In this document: piece after piece, positions 7,209-15,156 of the stretch
Position numbering within the stretch: the stretch's first letter is position 1
Layout of the letters: every line of letters begins with the position of its first letter
NCBI RefSeq assembly: GCF_001428105.1
Contig: NZ_LMSJ01000032.1
Coordinates: 1-61,354 of the forward strand
Origin: Paenibacillus sp. Soil766
GTDB taxonomy: Bacteria > Bacillota > Bacilli > Paenibacillales > NBRC-103111
DNA: 61,354 nucleotides
Reading direction: 5' to 3'
Notes under the pieces: generated by a model
Databases searched by the model: none
What the model was told of the DNA's origin: nothing
The model's input: the letters and a program-made list of their open reading frames with translations, nothing else
Program-made: the position numbers and the translations under genes

Positions 7209-7225
7209 CTTGCAGGCTTTTTTTT
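7187..7225 (+). terminator. Terminator overlapping the end of the PilZ gene
   Basis: AAAGTCTGCA (7187-7196) pairs with TGCAGGCTTT (7211-7220), followed by a run of T to 7225. Its left arm lies inside the last codons. A TATAAT at 7241-7246 just downstream, with only a poor -35, is the probable start of the ychF transcript. Confidence 0.85.
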
Positions 7226-7286
7226 GCCCGCTAAGTACTATATAATAAGAAGGATGATTTTCGAAAATTAAGGAGTTGTAACGACA

Positions 7287-8387
7287 ATGGCTTTGAAAGC
7301 AGGTATCGTCGGTCTACCGAACGTAGGAAAATCGACATTGTTTAATGCAATTACACAGGCGGGGGCAGAATCTGCGAATTATCCTTTCTGTACGATCGAT
7401 CCGAATGTTGGGGTAGTAGAAGTACCAGACGAGAGATTGCAGAAGCTGGTGGAAATCGTTGTGCCTAAGAGCATCGTGCCGACGGCCTTCGAGTTCGTTG
7501 ACATTGCGGGTTTGGTTAAGGGTGCGAGCAAAGGCGAGGGCCTTGGAAATAAATTTCTAGCACACATCCGTGAAGTCGATGCGATTGTGCATGTTGTCCG
7601 TTGTTTTGAGGATGATAATATTACTCACGTTTCTGGGAAAGTCGATCCGATTGGCGACATCGAGACGATTAATCTTGAATTGATTTTGGCAGACATTGAG
7701 TCGGTTGATAAAAAGATCGAGCGTTCACGCAAAAACCTTAAAGGCGGCGACAAGAAAGTTGTAGCTGAGGTTGAGTGTTTGGAACGTATCAAAGAAGCCT
7801 TATATAATGATATGCCAGCACGCAGCTTGGATTTGACTGACGACGAGCGTCTGCTAGTTCGCGATCTACATTTGCTAACGATGAAGCCAGTGCTCTACGC
7901 GGCAAACGTGAGTGAAGATGAAGTTTCAACTGCGGATAACAATGCATATGTTAAAATAGTGAAGGAATTCGCAGAAAAAGAAAACAACGAAGTTATTTCT
8001 ATTAGCGCGAAGGTTGAGTCCGAGATCGCTGAACTGGAAGACGAAGAAAAAGCTATGTTCCTGGAAGAGTTGGGACTTCAAGAGTCCGGCTTGAATAGAT
8101 TGATTAAAGCAGCTTACCGCAAGCTCGGCTTGTACACGTATTTCACAGCTGGAGTTCAAGAAGTTAGAGCTTGGACGATTCGTAAAGGAACCAAAGCTCC
8201 GCAAGCAGCTGGCGTCATTCATACGGATTTTGAACGTGGATTTATCCGTGCAGAGGTTGTTTCTTATAACGATTTGGCTGCTGCTGGATCGATGGCGGGT
8301 GCGAAAGAAAAAGGGCAAGTACGCCTTGAAGGTAAAGAGTACGTAGTGAATGACGGCGACGTTATGCATTTCCGTTTCAACGTGTAA
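7287..8387 (+). CDS. ychF: Redox-regulated ATPase/GTPase YchF
   Basis: 366 residues, the normal length of the Obg-family YchF proteins, which bind ribosomes and, in studied members, prefer ATP. The P-loop is GLPNVGKST near residue 10, switch G3 is DIAGLVKGASKGEGLGN, and the C-terminal TGS domain (TAGVQEVRAWTIRKGTKAPQ) is present. The NxxE variation at the G4 position is typical of YchF. A good ribosome binding site (AAGGAGTTG) precedes the ATG. prfA follows after 33 bases and probably shares its transcript. Confidence 0.95.
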   Translation: MALKAGIVGLPNVGKSTLFNAITQAGAESANYPFCTIDPNVGVVEVPDERLQKLVEIVVPKSIVPTAFEFVDIAGLVKGASKGEGLGNKFLAHIREVDAIVHVVRCFEDDNITHVSGKVDPIGDIETINLELILADIESVDKKIERSRKNLKGGDKKVVAEVECLERIKEALYNDMPARSLDLTDDERLLVRDLHLLTMKPVLYAANVSEDEVSTADNNAYVKIVKEFAEKENNEVISISAKVESEIAELEDEEKAMFLEELGLQESGLNRLIKAAYRKLGLYTYFTAGVQEVRAWTIRKGTKAPQAAGVIHTDFERGFIRAEVVSYNDLAAAGSMAGAKEKGQVRLEGKEYVVNDGDVMHFRFNV

Positions 8388-8420
8388 TTACCCATAAAAA
8401 CAAGAAAGGAGTGATCCCCT

Positions 8421-9485
8421 ATGTTGGATCGACTTCAGTCCATTGTGGACCGCTATGACAAACTAAGCGAGTTATTGTGTGACCCGGATGTAACGAGTGA
8501 TACGAAGAAACTAAGAGAGTATTCCAAAGAGCAATCGGATCTTCAGGAGTCTTACGATGCTTATAATGAGTATAAGATCGTGAGTGAACAGCTGGCTGAT
8601 GCGAAAGTGATGCAGAATGAGAAGCTGGACGATGAGATGCGCGAAATGGTCAAAATGGAGATTGAAGAGCTTAGCGAGCAATCTGCTAAACTTGAAGAAC
8701 ATCTTCGCATTCTAATGATGCCGAAGGACCCTAACGATGACAAGAACGTCATCGTAGAAATTCGCGGAGCGGCAGGCGGCGATGAAGCTGCGCTGTTCGC
8801 AGGCGACCTCTACCGCATGTATACGCGTTATGCAGATGGTCAAGGATGGAGAACGGAGATTCTCGATGCATCTGTGAACGATTTGGGCGGATTTAAAGAA
8901 ATTATTTTCATGATTACGGGTAAAGGTGCTTACAGCAAACTCAAGTTTGAGAGCGGAGCACACCGTGTTCAACGTATTCCAGTAACAGAATCTGGTGGAC
9001 GGATCCACACCTCTACTTCGACGGTTGTCGTTATGCCGGAGGCAGAAGATGTGGAAGTTGTAATTCATGATGCGGATATTCGCGTTGATACGTTCTGTTC
9101 CAGTGGGGCAGGCGGTCAGTCTGTTAATACAACGAAATCCGCTGTGCGTGTAACCCACGTACCAACGGGTATCGTCGCAACATGTCAGGATGGTAAATCG
9201 CAAAACTCTAATAAAGAGTCAGCGCTTCGCGTACTTCGTACGCGGATTTCAGATAAATTGCGTGAAGAAGAAGAAGCGAAATATGCCGGCGAGCGTAAAA
9301 GCAAAGTCGGAACGGGCGACCGTTCAGAGCGTATTCGTACTTACAACTTCCCGCAAAGCCGCATTACCGACCACCGTATCGGCTTGACGCTTCACCGTTT
9401 AGAAACAGTTCTTAACGGCGATATGGCGGAAATTGTGTCAGCGTTAACGATTGCTGCACAATCCGATGCCTTAGAGGCGATGTAA
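8421..9485 (+). CDS. prfA: Peptide chain release factor 1
   Basis: 354 residues. RF1 recognises UAA and UAG in the ribosomal A site and triggers peptide release. The codon-recognition tripeptide P-V-T is visible in RIPVTESGGR, the catalytic GGQ in CSSGAGGQSVN, and the standard N-terminal coiled-coil domain in residues 1-100. The Q of GGQ is the target of the methyltransferase encoded immediately downstream, and the two genes overlap by one base (TAATG), so they are translationally coupled. Confidence 0.98.
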   Translation: MLDRLQSIVDRYDKLSELLCDPDVTSDTKKLREYSKEQSDLQESYDAYNEYKIVSEQLADAKVMQNEKLDDEMREMVKMEIEELSEQSAKLEEHLRILMMPKDPNDDKNVIVEIRGAAGGDEAALFAGDLYRMYTRYADGQGWRTEILDASVNDLGGFKEIIFMITGKGAYSKLKFESGAHRVQRIPVTESGGRIHTSTSTVVVMPEAEDVEVVIHDADIRVDTFCSSGAGGQSVNTTKSAVRVTHVPTGIVATCQDGKSQNSNKESALRVLRTRISDKLREEEEAKYAGERKSKVGTGDRSERIRTYNFPQSRITDHRIGLTLHRLETVLNGDMAEIVSALTIAAQSDALEAM

Positions 9486-10375
9486 TGACGACTGCTAACA
9501 TGAGTGTGAGAGAAGCCTTTGTGAAGGCTTCTTCTTTTTTAGCGGAGCAAGGCGTCGCAGAGGCCTCGTCTTGCACGGAATTGTTGCTGCAGCACCTCTT
9601 AGGCGGCTGCAGTCGGACTGAGCTGCTGTTCCGTTGGTGGCAGGAACAGATGCCCTTTGAGCTGGTCGCTACGTGGGACCAGCTGGTTGCCAGGAAGGCC
9701 GCGGGCGAGCCGGTGCAGTACATCACCGGTGAGCAGGATTTCTTCGGCCTTCCGTTTGAAGTTGGCCCGGCCGTGCTAATCCCGCGGCCGGAGACCGAGC
9801 TGCTCGTGGAGGCGATGCTCCTCGAGGGCTCACGTCTGTTCCCGCAAGGCGCTCCGCTCCTTGCGGATGTGGGCACCGGGAGCGGTATCATCCCGGTGAC
9901 GATCGCGCACGCGCGCCCTGGGTGGCGCGTGGCGGCCAGCGACATCTCCGCGGCAGCGCTGGAGATGGCCCGCAAGAATGCGCAGCGCCACGACGTGGCT
10001 GCGTGCGTGGAGTGGCTCGAGGGCGACCTCCTCGAGCCTTATATTGAGCGCGGGCTCGCGCCGGATATGGTGGTGTCGAATCCACCATATATTCCGGACG
10101 GCGACCTGCCGGCGCTGATGCCCGAGGTGCGGCTATATGAGCCGCACACAGCGCTATTCGGCGGTGTCGAGGGACTCGACCTGTACCGCCGTATGATCTC
10201 CCAGCTGCACCGGCTGCCGCGAATCCCGACCGTGGTCGGGTTCGAGGTGGGCATCGGGCAGGCGGAGGCTGTAGCGGCGTTGCTGCGCGCCGCCGCTAGC
10301 TGGACGGAGATCCGCTTCGTGCAGGATCTCCAGGGGATCGATCGCCACGTGATCGCGATCCGCTCTCCCGAGTAG
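9485..10375 (+). CDS. prmC: Release factor glutamine methyltransferase
   Basis: 296 residues. It transfers a methyl group from S-adenosylmethionine to the glutamine of the GGQ motif in RF1/RF2. The AdoMet motif I is DVGTGSGIIPVTIA and the catalytic NPPY is in VVSNPPYIPDG; the N-terminal helical substrate-recognition domain is also present. The ATG overlaps the prfA stop codon. Positions about 9800-10350 are conspicuously richer in G+C than either neighbour, although the protein is canonical. A terminator begins at its stop codon. Confidence 0.97.
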   Translation: MTTANMSVREAFVKASSFLAEQGVAEASSCTELLLQHLLGGCSRTELLFRWWQEQMPFELVATWDQLVARKAAGEPVQYITGEQDFFGLPFEVGPAVLIPRPETELLVEAMLLEGSRLFPQGAPLLADVGTGSGIIPVTIAHARPGWRVAASDISAAALEMARKNAQRHDVAACVEWLEGDLLEPYIERGLAPDMVVSNPPYIPDGDLPALMPEVRLYEPHTALFGGVEGLDLYRRMISQLHRLPRIPTVVGFEVGIGQAEAVAALLRAAASWTEIRFVQDLQGIDRHVIAIRSPE

Positions 10376-10403
10376 CCGATTCTTGGATCGGCTGCTTTCT
10401 TTT
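10371..10403 (+). terminator. Terminator after prmC
   Basis: AGTAGCCGAT (10371-10380) pairs with AUCGGCUGCU (10387-10396), followed by TTCTTTT. The left arm includes the stop codon of prmC. Confidence 0.85.
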
Positions 10404-10549
10404 GCCGTTTCGCGTTTCTTACTCACTTTCGGCCTTTTTCCCTCAACGGACCAACTCTATCATTTTGCAAAAAATAATAGATTCATAGGTTTAGCCCCAC
10501 CCACTATTGTCCATACTGGCTAGTAGAGAACGGGAAAGGGGCTACTACC

Positions 10550-11281
10550 ATGGTTAAGAGAACAGAGCGCCACTCAGTTAAAAGCCTATTATTCATTGTT
10601 TTTGCACTTATAGTTATGATTATGTGTTGGGAATCCAATCGTACGAACGCGGCGGTTATTTCGCCTACGATACCAGAAGAATCGATTCGTTTGCGTATTC
10701 TAGCAAACTCGGATTCTGCACAGGACCAAGCTTTGAAACGCGAAATTCGCGATGCGATTATTGCGCGTATGGCGGAATGGGTTGTTGGACCGCATTCCTT
10801 GGACGAGGCTAGAGCGGTCGTGAATGCACATTTGCCAGAATTCGATCAACTCGTTGGTGAGATGATTGCATCCCGCGGCTACAACTATTCACATACGGTA
10901 GAGCTAGGTGTTGTCCCTTTTCCAACCAAAATGTACGGAAATGACGTGTATCCAGCCGGGGATTATGAAGCTTTGCGTGTTGTGATCGGTTCTGGTGAAG
11001 GACAAAATTGGTGGTGCGTCTTATTTCCACCATTATGCTTTGTAGATTCCGTATCGGGTGAAGCGGTTGCTTCGGCTGCCGTTGTGGTGGCCAAAACGAC
11101 AGATGAGAATGGCAAGGAAAAGCAACCGGTTAAATCTACAGAGAAAGTTGCAAAGAAAGACGCAAAAGTTGAGGTAGTAGCAGCTTCGGCTTCAACTTCC
11201 ACGACCGAAGAGCCAGAACAACCGAAAGTGAAGTTCTTCATTTGGGAAATGTTTAAAGCGATCTTTTCGTGGTTTAGCTAA
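10550..11281 (+). CDS. spoIIR: Stage II sporulation protein R
   Basis: 243 residues. SpoIIR is made in the forespore under sigma F and secreted into the intermembrane space, where it stimulates SpoIIGA to cleave pro-sigma E in the mother cell. The N-terminus has one hydrophobic export helix (LLFIVFALIVMIMCW), and the conserved domain starts at IRLRILANSDSAQDQALKREIRD. The last 70 residues are a Lys/Glu/Ala-rich, low-complexity extension before a hydrophobic end, and are poorly conserved. The gene sits in the same position relative to prfA and ywlC as in B. subtilis. I could not identify a convincing sigma F promoter in the upstream gap. Confidence 0.95.
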   Translation: MVKRTERHSVKSLLFIVFALIVMIMCWESNRTNAAVISPTIPEESIRLRILANSDSAQDQALKREIRDAIIARMAEWVVGPHSLDEARAVVNAHLPEFDQLVGEMIASRGYNYSHTVELGVVPFPTKMYGNDVYPAGDYEALRVVIGSGEGQNWWCVLFPPLCFVDSVSGEAVASAAVVVAKTTDENGKEKQPVKSTEKVAKKDAKVEVVAASASTSTTEEPEQPKVKFFIWEMFKAIFSWFS

Positions 11282-11341
11282 TGGCTGTTAGATGATCGGG
11301 CATATAAATTTTATTACATACAAGTAAGGATGAGAGTGATT

Positions 11342-12409
11342 GTGACAACCTATTGGAACGTGGATCAAGGTGAACAGAGCGCGACAGCGCAGTATATAGC
11401 AGAGGCAGCGAGTCTCTTACAGCAAGGCGATACAGTCGCCTTTCCGACTGAAACGGTGTATGGACTTGGTGCGGATGCGACGAATACCGAAGCAGTTCTA
11501 CAGATTTTCGCCGCGAAGGGAAGGCCCTCCGACAATCCTCTGATCGTACATATAGCTGATGCGACACAGCTCTCAAGCCTTGTTCAGCCAGATAGTCTCA
11601 CAGCTCATCATCATGCGCTTATGAAGGCTTTCTGGCCCGGACCTTTAACCATTGTGCTACCTGTACTTGCAGGTAGCCTTTCGCCGTTGGTTACAGCAGG
11701 ACTGCAAACGGTAGGTATCCGTATCCCAGATCATCCTGTTGCCTTACAACTGCTGCGAGTAGCGGGGCTTCCGATCGCAGCGCCAAGTGCGAATAGTTCG
11801 GGTAGACCAAGCCCGACGTTGGCGTCTCATGTACGGGATGATTTGCATGGGAAGATTGGCGGCACTGTAGACGGTGGTCCAACGGGTGTCGGTGTAGAAT
11901 CAACGGTTATTCAACTTGTAGACGGCGAGTTATATGTGTTGCGGCCAGGTGGTGTGACAGCAGAGCAGTTGCACGCGGTTGTGCCAGACATGCGTATTCA
12001 TGTGGCTGAGCCGACAGAAGTTGAAGCTGCGGATACACCTCGTGCGCCAGGTATGAAGTACACGCATTATGCGCCGAAGGGTTATATGCACATCGTTCAA
12101 GGGGATGACGAGCAGGAAGTCTCAGCATGGATTCAACGCGATATTGATGCCGCAAAGTCACGTGGAGAGTCGACGGGGATTCTCACGTTTGAAGAAAGAG
12201 CAGGCGGATACCGAGCAGATCTCGTTGTTGCATGCGGCTCCTTAGCACAACCAGAAACGATAGCTCGGGAGCTTTATGCCGCTCTGCGGACTTTTGATTA
12301 CAAAGGCATTAGTTATATTGTCGCAGAAGGCGTTCCAGATGCAGGGATTGGCAGCGCCATAATGAATCGACTGCTCAAAGCAGCGGGTCATGAGCGGGTC
12401 CGCCTCTAA
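11342..12409 (+). CDS. ywlC: L-threonylcarbamoyladenylate synthase (Sua5/YwlC)
   Basis: About 355 residues. It makes threonylcarbamoyl-AMP from threonine, bicarbonate and ATP, the first step of t6A formation at position 37 of ANN-decoding tRNAs. The TsaC/YrdC domain is clear (VAFPTETVYGLGADATN, KGRPSDNPLIVHI, GVESTVI), followed by the Sua5 C-terminal domain (from about residue 220, APGMKYTHYAPKG), so this is the long Sua5 form. I prefer the GTG at 11342 because AAGGATGAG lies the right distance upstream; ATG at 11330 would be too close to it. Confidence 0.93.
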   Translation: MTTYWNVDQGEQSATAQYIAEAASLLQQGDTVAFPTETVYGLGADATNTEAVLQIFAAKGRPSDNPLIVHIADATQLSSLVQPDSLTAHHHALMKAFWPGPLTIVLPVLAGSLSPLVTAGLQTVGIRIPDHPVALQLLRVAGLPIAAPSANSSGRPSPTLASHVRDDLHGKIGGTVDGGPTGVGVESTVIQLVDGELYVLRPGGVTAEQLHAVVPDMRIHVAEPTEVEAADTPRAPGMKYTHYAPKGYMHIVQGDDEQEVSAWIQRDIDAAKSRGESTGILTFEERAGGYRADLVVACGSLAQPETIARELYAALRTFDYKGISYIVAEGVPDAGIGSAIMNRLLKAAGHERVRL

Positions 12410-12427
12410 AATATAAGATTTTATAAG

Positions 12428-12559
12428 TTTCCGAGATTCGGAAAAACGAATTCTTATTGGCGATAAAAACCACCATATATAGGGATCTTTGGTCGGAGAC
12501 CAAAGTCTCTCCGCTAAAACGCGGTCCCTCATCCTTGAAGGACTTCGATAGAAGTTTTT
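12428..12559 (+). ncRNA. Candidate structured leader RNA upstream of mntP
   Basis: Four hairpin elements lie between ywlC and mntP. UUUCCGA/UCGGAAA (12428-12434/12438-12444) is followed by an apparent three-way junction: AGGGA (12481-12485) pairs with UCCCU (12525-12529), enclosing CUUUGGUC/GACCAAAG (12487-12494/12498-12505) and CCGC/GCGG (12511-12514/12521-12524). ACUUC/GAAGU (12542-12546/12551-12555) with UUUU then forms a short terminator. The order of junction then terminator before a Mn exporter is riboswitch-like, but I do not see the conserved yybP-ykoY sequences. It could instead be an RNA processing site or a terminator region of ywlC. Confidence 0.45.
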
Positions 12560-12627
12560 CCCATTAGCATGATTCCCAGTTTGTCCGCATATCTTGAGAA
12601 AGAATCGTGGACAAGGGGGATCGTGCT

Positions 12628-13188
12628 ATGCTCGCATCTGGGGTACAAGTTGGGCAACTCATGACAATTGGAATAATGGCGATTGCTTTGGGCCTAGATG
12701 CTTTTTCGTTAGGAATTGGCATAGGGATGAAGGGCATTCGTCTGATTGATATTTTGAAAATCAGCATTGTCATCGGTCTCTTTCACGTGCTCATGCCATT
12801 AATGGGGATGTTTATGGGGCAATATGTGTCCCTTCTTCTGGGTAACGTTGCGACGGCCGCAGGGGGATGTTTACTTATTTTGCTTGGCGCACACATGGTC
12901 TATAGCTCGATACGCGGGGAAGAGGCTACGGCATTCGATCATCGAACGTTCTGGGGGCTTGTTATTTTTGCCCTCAGTGTTAGTATAGATTCGTTCTCAG
13001 TGGGCGTTTCTCTAGGGATGTTTGCCACGGACATTGTGCTTACTGTGCTTATTTTCGGGCTATTTGGCGGCTTGCTTTCGATAGCAGGCTTACTGCTTGG
13101 CAGACGAGTTAGTGGTTGGGTTGGGGAATATGGAGAGGCATTCGGTGGACTTATCCTATTAGGGTTTGGGATCAAGTTTTTACTATGA
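12628..13188 (+). CDS. mntP: Manganese efflux pump MntP
   Basis: About 186 residues with six hydrophobic helices, the DUF204/MntP fold. The two pseudo-symmetric ion-path motifs are present: ALGLDAFSLGIGIGMKG near the N-terminus and SVSIDSFSVGVSLGM in the second half, each with the conserved aspartate. It exports Mn(II) from the cytoplasm. The ATG at 12628 was chosen over GTG at 12607 because AAGGGGGATCGTGCT is a proper ribosome binding site for it. The equivalent B. subtilis gene is ywlD. A structured leader lies upstream. Confidence 0.9.
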   Translation: MLASGVQVGQLMTIGIMAIALGLDAFSLGIGIGMKGIRLIDILKISIVIGLFHVLMPLMGMFMGQYVSLLLGNVATAAGGCLLILLGAHMVYSSIRGEEATAFDHRTFWGLVIFALSVSIDSFSVGVSLGMFATDIVLTVLIFGLFGGLLSIAGLLLGRRVSGWVGEYGEAFGGLILLGFGIKFLL

Positions 13189-13235
13189 TACAATAAGGGA
13201 AGTTCGTTTCAAAATGTTTATTTCGGGAGGATTTC

Positions 13236-13808
13236 ATGTTGCGAATTCTATTTGTCTGTACAGGAAATACGTGCCGCAGTCCGTTAGCTGAAGGTTTGCT
13301 GCGTATGAGGGTGCATCAAGAGGGGCTTGCGGCGGAGGTTCGTTCGGCAGGTGTATCTGCGATGACGGGTGGTCCGATCTCGAGAAACAGCCAGTCACTT
13401 CTTCATGAAGCGGGTTTCAAGGAAGCGATTAGTTCGCTAGCGATAGGCGCTGCGGATGTCGAGTGGGCAGATGTGATTTTAACGATGACGACGGGGCACA
13501 AACGCTCAGTAATCGGGCGGTTTCCTTATGCGGTCGAGAAGACGTATACGCTCAAAGAGTATGTTGAGGACGATGCTCGCATTCTTAAGGCGATTGAAGA
13601 GCGAGAGCAGCTTGCGACTGAGCTTCAGCTCAAACAAGCGCTATCTCAGAGCGTGTCTGTGGAAGAAAGAAGCCGCATGTATGAGCTAGAAAACACGATT
13701 CCGGATTATGATATTTCGGATCCCTATGGTGGGTCACTAGCCGATTATCGGTATACAGCCGAGGAAATTAGTCGGAGCCTAGATAAATTGGTGAAAAAAA
13801 TACGCTAA
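13236..13808 (+). CDS. ywlE: Protein-arginine phosphatase YwlE family
   Basis: 190 residues, low-molecular-weight phosphatase fold. The phosphate loop CTGNTCRS (C8 to S15) is intact, and the Thr at position 12 is the residue that favours phospho-arginine over phospho-tyrosine in YwlE. The general-acid DP pair is in ISDPYGGS near residue 162. B. subtilis YwlE is about 150 residues; the excess here is a charged, helix-prone insertion at about residues 111-155, just before the acid loop. Expected role: removal of McsB arginine phosphorylation in protein quality control. It has a GGGAGGA ribosome binding site. Confidence 0.9.
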   Translation: MLRILFVCTGNTCRSPLAEGLLRMRVHQEGLAAEVRSAGVSAMTGGPISRNSQSLLHEAGFKEAISSLAIGAADVEWADVILTMTTGHKRSVIGRFPYAVEKTYTLKEYVEDDARILKAIEEREQLATELQLKQALSQSVSVEERSRMYELENTIPDYDISDPYGGSLADYRYTAEEISRSLDKLVKKIR

Positions 13809-13813
13809 TCTCA

Positions 13814-13842
13814 TTTACACATCGCTGAGAATGCGATAAAAT
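13814..13842 (+). promoter_or_regulatory. Sigma-A promoter of the ZTP-riboswitch transcript
   Basis: -35 TTTACA (13814-13819), exact 17-bp spacer, -10 TAAAAT (13837-13842). It begins 6 bases after the ywlE stop codon and reads into the riboswitch. Confidence 0.75.
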
Positions 13843-13855
13843 ACATGTAACAAGC

Positions 13856-13933
13856 AAGACTCAATGTAACTGGCGACGAGTGGGGGTAACCACAATGGAG
13901 CATTGAGCTATACGGCCGGTCGCCTGGGCACAA
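13856..13933 (+). promoter_or_regulatory. ZTP/ZMP riboswitch (pfl motif)
   Basis: P1 is CUCAAUG/CAUUGAG (13860-13866/13901-13907). Inside are the conserved ACUGGCGA (13869-13876) and the GUGGG..UAACCAC hairpin, and the 3' half contains the diagnostic GCCUGGGCA (13922-13930) that forms the pseudoknot. ZTP riboswitches sense the folate-stress alarmone ZTP/ZMP and usually control purine and one-carbon genes. Here a terminator and the operon rpiB-ywlG-glyA follow, in agreement with known targets (glyA). Confidence 0.9.
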
Positions 13934-13971
13934 GAGCAACGCGCGTTTTCTAGCGTGTGCGCTCTTTTTTT
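13934..13971 (+). terminator. Expression-platform terminator of the ZTP riboswitch
   Basis: GAGC-AA-CGCGCG pairs with CGUGUG-C-GCUC across a UUUUCUAG loop and is followed by seven T residues. It lies directly 3' of the aptamer pseudoknot. Confidence 0.85.
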
Positions 13972-14040
13972 CGTTTTTGGTGAGCTTTGGGATATAATAG
14001 GATGGTCGAATTCGAACAAGTCAAAAGGAGCGTTTACGTT

Positions 14041-14499
14041 ATGAAAATTGCTTTAGGTGCTGATCATGCAGGCTATCGTTTGAAAGATGTTATCATTCCT
14101 TTTATTGAATCATTAGGTCACCAAGTGATTGATTTCGGTTGCAGCTGTGGAGACTCCGTTGATTATCCAGATTATGCACTTCAAGTTTGCGAAAAAGTTG
14201 TTTCAGGAGAAGCAGATAAAGGAATTCTGCTTTGTGGAACTGGCATTGGGATGTCCATTGCTGCTAATAAAGTTCCGGGAATCCGCTGTGCACTTGTGCA
14301 CGACCTTTTCTCCGCGAAAGCGACACGTGAACATAATGATACGAACGTGCTAGCGATGGGTGAGCGAGTTGTTGGACCAGGTGTAGCGGAAGAAATCGTT
14401 AAAATTTGGTTGGAAACCGAGTTTTCAGAAGGTGTCCGCCATAAGAATCGAATCAACAAAGTGCAAAGCATCGAAGATCGTTTCACGGTTCACCCCTAG
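14041..14499 (+). CDS. rpiB: Ribose-5-phosphate isomerase B
   Basis: 152 residues. It interconverts ribose 5-phosphate and ribulose 5-phosphate. The RpiB/LacAB family motifs are ALGADHAGYRLKD at the start, the GTGIGMSIAANK anion hole, the active Cys just before it (LLCGTG), and HDLFSAKATREHND. I chose ATG 14041 because AAAAGGAG lies upstream; the in-frame start at 13987 is in the riboswitch leader. It is the first gene under the ZTP riboswitch, which would link ribose-phosphate supply to purine/folate state. The B. subtilis counterpart is ywlF. Confidence 0.96.
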   Translation: MKIALGADHAGYRLKDVIIPFIESLGHQVIDFGCSCGDSVDYPDYALQVCEKVVSGEADKGILLCGTGIGMSIAANKVPGIRCALVHDLFSAKATREHNDTNVLAMGERVVGPGVAEEIVKIWLETEFSEGVRHKNRINKVQSIEDRFTVHP

Positions 14500-14514
14500 A
14501 AATGAGGTTGCGCG

Positions 14515-15120
14515 ATGACAGATTCTATGTATGAACCAATCGCAGAAGCTTTGGAAGCGAATCTGCGTGAGCTAGTTACTGTCGGCAGTCTGCGTCCTGG
14601 CCATATCTTGGTGATCGGTACGAGCACGAGTGAAATTCTCGGGCATCGCATTGGAACATCGGGTACGCTGAACGCAGCGAAGCCGATTTTCGAGACGGTT
14701 GCGCGCATTTGCAGCGAGTTCGGGTTGTTCGCAGCCTATCAATGCTGTGAACATTTGAATCGTGCGCTGGTTGTGGAAGAAGAGTTGCTGGCGTTGGCGC
14801 CGCAGCTTGAACCTGTATCTGTCATTCCCGTGCCGAAGGCCGGGGGGGCGATGGCTTCATATGCGTACAGACACTTCGTGAAGCCGGTGGTTGTTGAAAC
14901 GATTCAGGCGCATGCAGGCATCGATATTGGCTCAACGCTGATTGGGATGCATCTGCGCAGAGTCGCTGTTCCCGTAAGGCCACCAGTTCGGCATATTGGC
15001 CAGGCTTATGTCACGATGGCCTTCGCACGGCCGAAGCTGATCGGTGGGACTAGAGCTGTATATTCCGCAGAAATAGCGGATCAACGTTATCAACAAGCTG
15101 CACCTGATGCAGATTGCTAA
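14515..15120 (+). CDS. ywlG: YwlG family protein (TIGR01440/DUF436)
   Basis: 201 residues, function unknown. The family signature is visible in VIGTSTSEILGHRIGTSGT, AYQCCEHLNRALVVE and GIDIGSTLIGMHLRRVAVPVR. It is almost always adjacent to rpiB and glyA in Bacillales, so a role in the same metabolic branch is likely but unproven. The ATG follows the rpiB stop by 15 bases with the ribosome binding site GAGGTTG, so the two are cotranscribed. Confidence 0.93.
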   Translation: MTDSMYEPIAEALEANLRELVTVGSLRPGHILVIGTSTSEILGHRIGTSGTLNAAKPIFETVARICSEFGLFAAYQCCEHLNRALVVEEELLALAPQLEPVSVIPVPKAGGAMASYAYRHFVKPVVVETIQAHAGIDIGSTLIGMHLRRVAVPVRPPVRHIGQAYVTMAFARPKLIGGTRAVYSAEIADQRYQQAAPDADC

Positions 15121-15156
15121 TTTATTTGTAACGACTATCCTTAGGAGGAATATGAG

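Noticed and set aside
12428..12559. yybP-ykoY manganese riboswitch before mntP
   Set aside because: The conserved GGGGAGUAGC and GAGAC elements are not in the required order, so I call it only an unknown structured leader.
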